Source of the DNA: Corallococcus coralloides DSM 2259
Lineage (GTDB): Bacteria > Myxococcota > Myxococcia > Myxococcales > Myxococcaceae
Reading direction: 5' to 3'
Assembly (NCBI RefSeq): GCF_000255295.1
Contig: NC_017030.1
Location: 7,600,328-7,664,327, forward strand
DNA length: 64,000 nucleotides
The notes beneath the pieces were generated by a model. It ran no database searches and was not told the origin of the DNA. It worked only from the letters and a program-made list of their open reading frames with translations. Position 1 is the first letter of the stretch. Every line of letters begins with the position of its first letter. Positions 35,204-42,291 of the stretch are shown piece after piece. A program made the position numbers and the translations under genes.

Positions 35204-37057
35204 CTACTGCGGAAGCGGCTCTTCAGGGTCGGCCACGGACTCCAGCGTGTCCGCGGGCGGCACGGGGCCGCGCTGCACCGGCTCGGCGCGGTCGTCCGTG
35301 GGACCCGGAGGCGTGTCGTGCGCCTCCTCCGCCGCGGCCTCCTCCGCCTCCAGCGCGCTGGCCTGGACGCCGCGGGCCGAAGCCTTGGCCAGCGTCTTCT
35401 TGAGCATCAGCGTGTCGCGCACGGTGTTGCTGGAGGTGATGAGCCGCGCGGTGAGCGTGCCGCCGTCCACCGTCACGTCCAGGAAGCCGTAGGCCTGGTT
35501 GTCACGCAGCGCGGTCCATGCGGGCTGGCTGTTGGGGAAGGGACGCAGCGTGGCGCCGCCGCTGCCCACCACGAGGTACGGGATGCCGCGCTGGGTGCTG
35601 GAGGCCACGTTGTCGCCGAACATGGGCTTGCTGCGCTCGTAGTCGTGGTCATGGCCGGTGAGCACCAGGTCCACGCCGTACTTCTCGAACAGCGGACCGA
35701 ACTGGCGGCGCATGGTGAGCTGCGAGCCGTGCTCGCCGCTGGACCAGGACGGATGGTGGAAGAAGGCCACCGTCCACGGGCGCGTGTTCGCGGCCAGGTC
35801 CGACTCCGCCCACGCCTTCTGCGCCGCGAGCGTGCACCGGTCCGCGGACGCCAGGCCCACCGCACAGTTGGAGTCCAGGGAGATGAAGTGCACCGGGCCC
35901 CAGTCGAACGAGTAGTAGCGCTCGGTGCCCTGCGGGTTGTTGGCCGGCAGGTACATGTTGTCCAGGTAGGGCTGCGCCTGGTTCGTCACGTACTCGTGGT
36001 TGCCGGGCGTGGCGAACATGGGCACTTCGCGCAGGAGCCCGGCCATGGGCGTGAAGAGGTGCGCCTGGAACTCGGCGTCCGTGCCATCCGGATAGGCGTT
36101 GTCGCCCAGGGCCAGGAGCAGCTCCGAGCGCCACTGCGGCGTGTTCATCACCGCCATCACCTTCTTCTGCATGCTGCCGCCGGTGCCAAAGTCGCCCATC
36201 GCGGTGAAGTGCGCCTTGGTGGCCGCGGACGTCGTGGACGTCTGGAAGCTCCGCAGGCCCGTCTTGCTGCCGCAGGCCTCCACCACGTAGCCGTAGGTGC
36301 GGCCCGCGGACAGGCCGTCCAGCTTCACCGCGTGGCGCGTGCCGGACACGCCCGCGCTGACGGAGGACGTGAGGCTGGTGCCCTCGCCGTAGCGCACCGT
36401 GGGGTTGCAGCTGCTGGCGGTGCGGAAGGCCACGATGGCGGACGTCTGCTTCACGCTCTGCAGGTACGGCTGGCGCGGCAGCACGGGGCCGGAGTCGCTG
36501 GAGGACGGCGGCGCACTGGCCGCGCACGCGCGGGTCTCCGCGATGGAGTTCCAGTCGTTCACCGTGTTGCCGTTGACGGTGATGCGCACGTAGCGCGCGC
36601 TGCGCGAGGAGAACGCCACCGTCTGCGCGGACGTGTTGAGCGCGCTGTCACCCGCGTACGCCTGGGTGAAGGTGCTGCCGTCCGTGGACGTGGAGACGAC
36701 GAAGTGGTTCTGGCGCTCGTTGCCCCGGTGCCACGCGATGGTGGTGCCCGTGAGCGTCTGCGCCGAGCCCAGGTCCATCTGGAGCCACACGCCCGTCCCC
36801 TGGGCGCTCCAGCGCGTGCCCAGGTTGTCGTCCTGCGTGTTGGCGGGAACGTTGCCGTCGTCACCGCTGGCCGTCACCGCCTGGGTGACGAGCTGGTTGC
36901 AGTTGGACGCGGCGAGGGAGGTCTCCTCGTCTTGCGCTGACGGAGCCGGCAGCGCGACGGGAGGGACGTCGGAGTCAGTGGGAGCAGGCGGTGACTCGCA
37001 GCCAGTCGCGAGCCACGCGCCCAGGAGGCAGGTGGGGCCAAGCAGTCGGTTACGCAT
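35204..37057 (-). CDS. Purple-acid-phosphatase-like metallophosphoesterase lipoprotein with discoidin domain
   Basis: The 617-residue product has a lipoprotein signal peptide (LLGAWLATGC, lipobox Cys20). A discoidin (F5/8 type C)-like domain follows (about 45-180: DDNLGTRWSAQGTGVWLQMDLG), then a fibronectin-like domain (about 195-280), then the calcineurin-like catalytic domain with all five metal motifs: MGDFGTGG, LGDNAYPDG, GNHEY, FFHHPSWSSG and GHDHDYER. The FnIII-plus-catalytic order is typical of purple acid phosphatases. The C terminus is an acidic, Pro/Ala-rich tail. The discoidin part suggests attachment to a surface glycan. The start is ATG at 37057. Confidence 0.93.
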   Translation of the reverse strand: MRNRLLGPTCLLGAWLATGCESPPAPTDSDVPPVALPAPSAQDEETSLAASNCNQLVTQAVTASGDDGNVPANTQDDNLGTRWSAQGTGVWLQMDLGSAQTLTGTTIAWHRGNERQNHFVVSTSTDGSTFTQAYAGDSALNTSAQTVAFSSRSARYVRITVNGNTVNDWNSIAETRACAASAPPSSSDSGPVLPRQPYLQSVKQTSAIVAFRTASSCNPTVRYGEGTSLTSSVSAGVSGTRHAVKLDGLSAGRTYGYVVEACGSKTGLRSFQTSTTSAATKAHFTAMGDFGTGGSMQKKVMAVMNTPQWRSELLLALGDNAYPDGTDAEFQAHLFTPMAGLLREVPMFATPGNHEYVTNQAQPYLDNMYLPANNPQGTERYYSFDWGPVHFISLDSNCAVGLASADRCTLAAQKAWAESDLAANTRPWTVAFFHHPSWSSGEHGSQLTMRRQFGPLFEKYGVDLVLTGHDHDYERSKPMFGDNVASSTQRGIPYLVVGSGGATLRPFPNSQPAWTALRDNQAYGFLDVTVDGGTLTARLITSSNTVRDTLMLKKTLAKASARGVQASALEAEEAAAEEAHDTPPGPTDDRAEPVQRGPVPPADTLESVADPEEPLPQ

Positions 37058-37091
37058 CGCGCCGGAAACGTTGTGTACCAACCAACATTCC

Positions 37092-37111
37092 CCCTGCCCC
37101 GGAGGGCAGGG
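37092..37111. terminator. Perfect 8-bp hairpin between the transsulfuration and phosphatase genes
   Basis: CCCTGCCC (37092-37099), loop CGGA, GGGCAGGG (37104-37111). It lies 34 bp past the stop of the gene at 37146 and 35 bp before the phosphatase start, so it could end the first transcript or sit in the second one's leader. On the minus strand GGAATGTTGG follows, with no run of T. Confidence 0.5.
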
Positions 37112-37145
37112 CCGGCTGCCTGGAGCGCGAGCGAGCGGCTGGGGA

Positions 37146-38291
37146 CTACTTCACGCGGTCGAGCGCGTTCGCGAGGTCGTCGATGAGGTCCTGCGCGTCC
37201 TCGATGCCGACGGACAGGCGGATGAAGCCATCCGCGATGCCCAGCTTCTCCCGCGTCTCCCTGGGGATGGAGGCGTGGGTCATGATGGCCGGGTGCTCGA
37301 TGAGGGACTCGACGCCGCCCAGGGACTCGGCGCAGGCGAAGACCTTCACCGTCTTGAGGAAGGTGCGCGCCGCCTCCAGGCCGCCGTGGATGTCGAACGT
37401 CAGCATGCCGCCGAAGCCCGTCATCTGCTGCTTGGCGAGCGCGTGCTGCGGGTGCGTCTCCAGGCCCGGGTAGGTGACCTTCTTCACCTGCTTGTGCGTG
37501 GACAGGTACTGGGCCACCTTCATCGCGTTCTGCGCGTGGCGGTCCATGCGCACGTGCAGCGTCTTCACTCCGCGCAGCACGAGGAAGCTGTCGAAGGCGC
37601 CGGACACGCCGCCCACCGCGTTCTGCAGGAAGTACATCCGCTCCGCGATGTCGTCGCGGCTGGTGCAGACGAAGCCGCCCACCACGTCGCTGTGGCCGTT
37701 GAGGTACTTCGTCGTGGAGTGCGCCACGACGTCGAAGCCCAGGTTGAGGGGCTTCTGGAAGTACGGCGTCATGAACGTGTTGTCCGCGACGGAGATGATG
37801 CCGCGCTTCTTGGCGACCTCGGCGATGCGCGCCAGGTCGATGAGCTTGAGCATCGGGTTCGTCGGCGTCTCCACCCAGACCATCTTCGTCTTCGGGGTGA
37901 TGGCCGCCTCGAAGTTCTCCGGCTTGGAGAGGTCCACGAAGGAGAAGTTCAGGCCAGAGCGCTTGAACACCTTGTCGAAGATGCGGAAGGTGCCGCCGTA
38001 CACGTCGTCGGAGACGATGACGTGGTCACCGGCCTCCAGCATGTGCATCAGCATGTCCGTGCCGGCCAGGCCGGACGCGAACGCGGCGCCGTACTTCGCG
38101 CCTTCCAGCGCGGCCAGGCAGTCCTGCAGCGCCTTGCGCGTGGGGTTCTGCGTGCGGCTGTACTCGTAGCCCTTGTGCTCCCCCGGCCCGTCCTGGACGT
38201 AGGTGGAGGTCAGGTACACGGGCGTCATGATGGCGCCGGTGGTGGGATCCGGCTCCTGGCCGGCGTGGATGGCGAGCGTGTCGAAGCGCAT
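37146..38291 (-). CDS. Cystathionine gamma-synthase / gamma-lyase family PLP enzyme
   Basis: The 381-residue product is a fold-type I PLP enzyme of the Cys/Met metabolism family: GYEYSRTQNPTR, FASGLAGTDM, VWVETPTNPMLKLIDL, VADNTFMTPYFQKPL and the PLP lysine Lys195 in HSTTKYLNGHSDVVGG. The ESLGGVESLIEHPAIMTH end is shared by synthases and lyases, so the direction (methionine synthesis or cysteine formation) is undecided. With the cystathionine beta-synthase at 31143, a gamma-lyase role giving homocysteine-to-cysteine conversion is reasonable. ATG at 38291 is chosen over a GTG 18 bases upstream. Confidence 0.94.
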   Translation of the reverse strand: MRFDTLAIHAGQEPDPTTGAIMTPVYLTSTYVQDGPGEHKGYEYSRTQNPTRKALQDCLAALEGAKYGAAFASGLAGTDMLMHMLEAGDHVIVSDDVYGGTFRIFDKVFKRSGLNFSFVDLSKPENFEAAITPKTKMVWVETPTNPMLKLIDLARIAEVAKKRGIISVADNTFMTPYFQKPLNLGFDVVAHSTTKYLNGHSDVVGGFVCTSRDDIAERMYFLQNAVGGVSGAFDSFLVLRGVKTLHVRMDRHAQNAMKVAQYLSTHKQVKKVTYPGLETHPQHALAKQQMTGFGGMLTFDIHGGLEAARTFLKTVKVFACAESLGGVESLIEHPAIMTHASIPRETREKLGIADGFIRLSVGIEDAQDLIDDLANALDRVK

Positions 38292-38354
38292 GGCTTCGCG
38301 AACTAACACAGTCCCACCGGCCGCGCAGCGCTCCCTGCCGGTTCCGGAGTCGTC

Positions 38355-39116
38355 CTACTCGAACTGGCCGTGCCGGCCCGCCCCCTTCGCGAAGCGCGTG
38401 GCCCCGGGGATGGACTCCGACTGGAGCACCTTCACCCCGCCCTCGAACTCCTGGCGCATCGCGTCTTCGAAGGCCAGGTCGCCCTGGGCATAGGCGGAAG
38501 CCCGGTCCGCGTTCATGCAGGCCTGGGGGAAGAAGGCGACCTGGGCGGCCAGCGCCTCCGCCGCGGCCCGGGCCTCCCCCTTCGGTACCACGCGGTTGAC
38601 CAGGCCCATGCCCAGCGCCTCGGAGGCAGGCACGGGGCGGCCGGTGAGGATGAGGTCCAGCGCGCGCGACAGGCCAATCAGCCGGGGCAGGCGCACGGTG
38701 CCTCCGTCGATGAGGGGCACGCCCCAGCGGCGGCAGAAGACGCCCAGCACCGCGTCCTCCTCCGCCACGCGCAGGTCGCACCACAGCGCCAACTCCAGGC
38801 CGCCCGCCACCGCGTGGCCGCTGATGGCCGCCACCACGGGCTTGGACAGGCGCATGCGCGAAGGTCCCATGGGCCCGTCCCCGTCCGGCTCCAGGCGCAA
38901 GAGGCGCCCTTCCGACACGGCCTTGAGGTCCGCGCCCGCGCAGAAGGTGCCCGCATCGCCGTACAGGACGCCCACCTTCGCGTCGGGGTCCGCGTCGAAG
39001 GCCCGGAAGGCGTCCGCCAGTTCCTGGGCCGTGCCAGCGTCCACCGCGTTGCGGACCTCCGGCCGGTGGAGGATGACGGTGGTGACGGGGCCGTTCTTCT
39101 CGACGCGCACGCTCAT
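38355..39116 (-). CDS. Enoyl-CoA hydratase/isomerase (crotonase family)
   Basis: The 253-residue product is a crotonase: VILHRPEVRNAVD, the CoA-binding/oxyanion segment AGTFCAGADLKAV, KPVVAAISGHAVAGGLELALWCDL (second oxyanion Gly) and GLVNRVVPKGEA. At the usual Glu positions for hydration I read EEDAVLGVFCRRWGVPLIDGG, in which the typical second Glu (GLIPGxGG-type loop) is replaced, so the reaction may not be classical hydration. The ATG at 39116 is clear. It is divergent from the RlmK-like gene (51 bp between starts). Confidence 0.92.
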   Translation of the reverse strand: MSVRVEKNGPVTTVILHRPEVRNAVDAGTAQELADAFRAFDADPDAKVGVLYGDAGTFCAGADLKAVSEGRLLRLEPDGDGPMGPSRMRLSKPVVAAISGHAVAGGLELALWCDLRVAEEDAVLGVFCRRWGVPLIDGGTVRLPRLIGLSRALDLILTGRPVPASEALGMGLVNRVVPKGEARAAAEALAAQVAFFPQACMNADRASAYAQGDLAFEDAMRQEFEGGVKVLQSESIPGATRFAKGAGRHGQFE

Positions 39117-39167
39117 GGGCGGTGGTTTTCCCCCGCCCCCGGGGCGGCCTGCAATATGAGGGGAACC

Positions 39168-40157
39168 ATGTCGGACGAAGGCAAACAGGAGACGCAGGGC
39201 GCGGGTGGCATGTTCGAGAACCGCCTGCGCAAGAACGCGAAGCGCCTGCGCAAGTGGGCCCGCGCGCAGGGGCTCACCGCCTTCCGCGTCTACGACCGGG
39301 ACATCCCCGAGTACCCCTACGCCGTGGACCTCTACGGCGACCACGCCCACGTCGTGGAGTTCCCCCGCCGCAAGGCCCACGCGAAGGGCACCACGGAGAG
39401 CTCGGAGCGCGACGAGGTGCTCGCCGCCGTCACCGCCGTGCTGGGTGTGCCGCCCGAGCGCACGTCCGTGAAGACGCACACGCCCCAGCCCTGGGGCCGC
39501 TCGCAGTACGGCCGCGTGGGAGAGGGCAGCGAGCGGCTGGTGGTGGAGGAGCAGGGCCTCAAGTTCTGGGTGAACCTGGGCGACTACCTGGACACCGGCC
39601 TCTTCATGGACCACCGCAACACCCGCGCGCGCGTGCGCAGCGAGGCCAAGGGGAAGCACTTCCTCAACCTCTTCGCCTACACCGGCGCGTTCACCGTGTA
39701 CGCGGCGGCCGGCGGCGCGGCGGGCAGCGTGAGCGTGGACCTGTCCAACACGTACCTGGACTGGGCGGAGGACAACCTGGTCCTCAACGGCCTGGCGGAC
39801 CCGCGCCACGTGCTCATCCGCGCGGACGCGAAGGCGTGGCTGGAGGACCAGGCGAAGCACGGCGATGACAGGTACGACCTCATCGTCTGCGACCCGCCGT
39901 CGTTCTCCACGTCGAAGAAGATGTCGGGCACCTTCGACGTGCAGCGCGACCACGTGCGGATGCTGGAACACCTCCGGGCGCTGATGGCCCCCGGAGGCGT
40001 CCTCTACTTCTCCACCAACTTCCTGGGCTTCGAACTGAAGGACTCCGCGACCCGGGCCATGGCGCAGGTGGAGGAAATCACCCCCCGCTCCATCCCCGAG
40101 GACTTCCACCGCAAGGAGATCCACCGATGCTGGCGCATGGTGGCCCCCTCGCGGTGA
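39168..40157 (+). CDS. Class I SAM methyltransferase, RlmK-like 23S rRNA methyltransferase
   Basis: The 329-residue product resembles the C-terminal (RlmK) half of RlmKL: FENRLRKNAKRLRKWARAQG, RVYDRDIPEYPYAVDLY, FWVNLGDYLDTGLFMDHRNTR (the hallmark VNLxDYLDTGLFLDHR), LNLFAYTGAFTVYAAAGGA (SAM motif I), VDLSNTYLDWAEDN and CDPPSFSTSKK (motif IV). RlmK makes m7G2069 in 23S rRNA. There is no N-terminal THUMP/RlmL half, so the protein is stand-alone. The ATG at 39168 has GAGGGGA upstream; another ATG at 39155 is less likely. It is cytosolic. Confidence 0.9.
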   Translation: MSDEGKQETQGAGGMFENRLRKNAKRLRKWARAQGLTAFRVYDRDIPEYPYAVDLYGDHAHVVEFPRRKAHAKGTTESSERDEVLAAVTAVLGVPPERTSVKTHTPQPWGRSQYGRVGEGSERLVVEEQGLKFWVNLGDYLDTGLFMDHRNTRARVRSEAKGKHFLNLFAYTGAFTVYAAAGGAAGSVSVDLSNTYLDWAEDNLVLNGLADPRHVLIRADAKAWLEDQAKHGDDRYDLIVCDPPSFSTSKKMSGTFDVQRDHVRMLEHLRALMAPGGVLYFSTNFLGFELKDSATRAMAQVEEITPRSIPEDFHRKEIHRCWRMVAPSR

Positions 40158-40174
40158 GCGTCAGCCGCTGACGG

Positions 40175-41383
40175 CTACAGCCAGCAGACGTTGTCCTGGC
40201 AGCGCTCGCCGGACGGGCACTCGCAGTTGGCCTGGCAGACCTTGCCGGAGCCCTGGTTCACCGGCTTGCACTGACCGCTGGCGCAGGCCTGGCCCGCCGG
40301 GCACTCGCAGTTGGCGCGGCACACGGTGCCGGACGTCCCCGCGTCGTTCGACGGCTGCGTGGGGGGCAGCTTGCACTTGCCGCTGGTGCAGACCTCACCG
40401 GACGGGCACTCGCAGTTCACCGTGCAGGAGATGTTGCTGCCCGAGCCCGCGTCCGGCACGGGCTGCTTGCAGTAGCCGCCGTTGCACACCTGGCCGGAGG
40501 GGCAGTCGCAGTTGGCGAGGCACGACTGGCCCGGGTCCGGCTGCGGCGACTTGCACTGGCCGCTGTTGCAGACCTGGCCGGCCGGGCACTCGCAGTTGGC
40601 CTTGCACTGGCCGCCGGGCGGGATGGGCAGGCAGTAGCCCACCTCGCACTTGGTGTCCGCCGAGCACTCCGTCGAGGAGGAGCACGGCGCGCGGCACTGG
40701 CCGTTCACGCAGTCGCGGCCCGTGGGGCACTGGGCCTCCGTGGTGCAGGCGTTCGGGTCCGTCTGCGGCTTGTGGCACAGGCCCGAGATGCACACGCCGC
40801 CCGGGCCGCACTTGTCGTCATCGTCGCACTGCTGACGGCACGCGCCGTTGATGCAGTAGTGGTCCGCGCCGCAGTCAGAATTGACCCGGCAGACCGGGGC
40901 GGAGCCGCCGTCCGAGCCCGCGTCCGGCTTCGTGCCGCCGTCCGTGCCCGCGTCCGGCTTCGTGCCGCCGTCCGAGCCCGCGTCCGGCTTGGTGCCGGCG
41001 TCCGGCTTCGTGCCACCGTCCGTGGTGCCCGCGTCCGGCTTGGTGCCGGAGGTGCAGAAGTTGTCCTTGCAGCGGCCGCCCGCGCCACATTCCGAGTCGC
41101 GGTAGCACGACTGGGCGCACCAGCCGTTGATGCACATCTGCGTGCCGGGACACTCGCTGGAGAAGACACAGCCCTGCGAGTCGGAGGTCAGGTCCCAGCA
41201 GCTGCCGGAGCGACAGTATTGGTTCGAGCCGCAGTCGGACGTGGTGGAACAGCCGTAGCTGGAGTCGTAGTCATCGTCAGGCCAGTAGCCGCCGCCATTC
41301 GTCTCGAGGATGCAACCCGACAACAGGCCTAACAGCGTAAGGAACGGCACGACCAATGTGCCGCGAAGCGTGATGTTCCTCAT
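40175..41383 (-). CDS. Cysteine-rich lipoprotein with PDAG-repeat linker
   Basis: The 402-residue product has a lipoprotein signal peptide (VVPFLTLLGLLSGC, lipobox LSGC). It then has three or four short Cys-rich units of the form CxxDxxCGxxxYCxxxxC, a TKPDAG-type low-complexity linker (about 113-160) and seven or more further units, the last five as CxANCECPSGQVCxxGxC. The spacing resembles EB-module/EGF-like surface proteins in myxobacteria, in which disulfide-bonded units project from the membrane. No enzymatic motif is visible. ATG at 41383 is chosen over a TTG 15 bases upstream. It is convergent with the RlmK-like gene (17 bp between stop codons). Confidence 0.9.
   Translation of the reverse strand: MRNITLRGTLVVPFLTLLGLLSGCILETNGGGYWPDDDYDSSYGCSTTSDCGSNQYCRSGSCWDLTSDSQGCVFSSECPGTQMCINGWCAQSCYRDSECGAGGRCKDNFCTSGTKPDAGTTDGGTKPDAGTKPDAGSDGGTKPDAGTDGGTKPDAGSDGGSAPVCRVNSDCGADHYCINGACRQQCDDDDKCGPGGVCISGLCHKPQTDPNACTTEAQCPTGRDCVNGQCRAPCSSSTECSADTKCEVGYCLPIPPGGQCKANCECPAGQVCNSGQCKSPQPDPGQSCLANCDCPSGQVCNGGYCKQPVPDAGSGSNISCTVNCECPSGEVCTSGKCKLPPTQPSNDAGTSGTVCRANCECPAGQACASGQCKPVNQGSGKVCQANCECPSGERCQDNVCWL
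40903..41046 (-). repeat. Coding tandem repeats, PDAG-type linker
   Basis: The Cys-rich lipoprotein gene has about six imperfect repeats of roughly 24-30 bp encoding GTKPDAGSDG or GTKPDAGTDG. It is a typical slippage-prone Asp/Gly/Lys/Pro linker between two Cys-rich segments. Confidence 0.85.
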
Positions 41384-41477
41384 GAGTGGGGGCTCCAAAG
41401 GAATGGGATGGGTCCGGACCGGCCACCGGGGGGGTCATCCGATTTCGAGAGCCTTCGACGCAAGAGGGGGCCAGATT

Positions 41478-41501
41478 GATCAAATCTTTTTGATCTTTTT
41501 T
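41478..41501 (+). promoter_or_regulatory. AT-rich hairpin with T6 upstream of the ECF sigma gene
   Basis: GATCAAA (41478-41484), loop TCTT, TTTGATC (41489-41495), followed by TTTTTT (41496-41501). It has the form of an intrinsic terminator, which is rare in this GC-rich window, and lies in the 239-bp region between divergent genes, about 120 bp before the sigma start. It could be an attenuator or an operator, or it could end a transcript that starts further upstream. Confidence 0.55.
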
Positions 41502-41622
41502 CGTCGGACCGGAGACCTAGGGGCACGGAGGCAGTGTGCTCGTCTGGACCACCGATACAGACTGGAGGGCGTTCCTGGAAAAGGGGGACGTCCTTCATCG
41601 TCGCCCTGAAGGAGAGGCCCTG

Positions 41623-42291
41623 GTGTTCAGCCGAGGAGCGCGCACGTGGACGGCCACGGTCCCGCCGGAGTCCGGCGTGGACGCGGTGGACGCGCGTGGG
41701 TCGGCTTCTGCGGACGAAGCCCGCCTGCGGCTCCTGGTCCAGCGGGTCCAGCAGGGGGACCTGGCCGCCTTCGAGCAGCTCTACGAGGCCACGAAGCTGG
41801 ACGCGGCGCGGACCCTGCGCCACCTGGTGGGAAACCGCGTGGAGGTGGATGACCTCCTTCAGGAGACGTACCTGCGGCTGCTCACGGCGGTGAAGGGCTT
41901 CCGGGGAGAGTCCCGCTTCAAGACGTTCCTCTACCGGGTGTGCGCCAACGTGGCGCTCAGCCATCTGAGGTGGAAGCGGCGCCGGCCGGAGGACCCCTTC
42001 GCGGACCCGCCAGAGATGGTGGCGACGGGGGAGGACCCGGAGCGCGCCGCGGAGCGTCGTCAGGCCGCCCGGCTGGTGGAGGCGGCGCTGGAGAAGCTCA
42101 AGCCCAAGAAGCGCATCGTCTTCGTCTACGCCGAGCTGTGCGGCATGAGCCCGGACGAGATTGCCCTCGCCGTGGGAAGCTCGCCCAACACCGTGCGCAG
42201 CCGCCTGCACCACGCGAGATTGGAGTTCACCGAAGCCATGCAGCGTCTGGTCGTCGCCCGGCCGGTGGGAGGTTCCCATGGCCGGCCATGA
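41623..42291 (+). CDS. RNA polymerase ECF-type sigma factor
   Basis: The 222-residue product has sigma region 2 (about 30-100: LVQRVQQGDLAAFEQLYEATK, VEVDDLLQETYLRLL, FKTFLYRVCANVALSHLRWKRR) and region 4 (about 145-205: LEKLKPKKRIVFVYAELCGMSPDEIALAVGSSPNTVRSRLHHAR), with a helix-turn-helix at the end. The frame is open to a GTG at 41536 that has GGAGG only 4 bases away. The GTG at 41623 has AAGGAG at 8-base spacing and gives a more usual N terminus, so I prefer it. It overlaps the downstream FecR/zinc-finger gene by 14 bp, typical of sigma/anti-sigma pairs. Confidence 0.93.
   Translation: MFSRGARTWTATVPPESGVDAVDARGSASADEARLRLLVQRVQQGDLAAFEQLYEATKLDAARTLRHLVGNRVEVDDLLQETYLRLLTAVKGFRGESRFKTFLYRVCANVALSHLRWKRRRPEDPFADPPEMVATGEDPERAAERRQAARLVEAALEKLKPKKRIVFVYAELCGMSPDEIALAVGSSPNTVRSRLHHARLEFTEAMQRLVVARPVGGSHGRP

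Noticed and set aside
36633..38306. Plus-strand frame of 557 codons over the transsulfuration gene
   Set aside because: Shadow frame; PLP-enzyme motifs are on the minus strand.
41536..41622. GTG at 41536 as the start of the ECF sigma gene
   Set aside because: Its Shine-Dalgarno spacing is only 4 bases, whereas the in-frame GTG at 41623 has AAGGAG at 8 bases and gives a usual N-terminal length. It remains possible.
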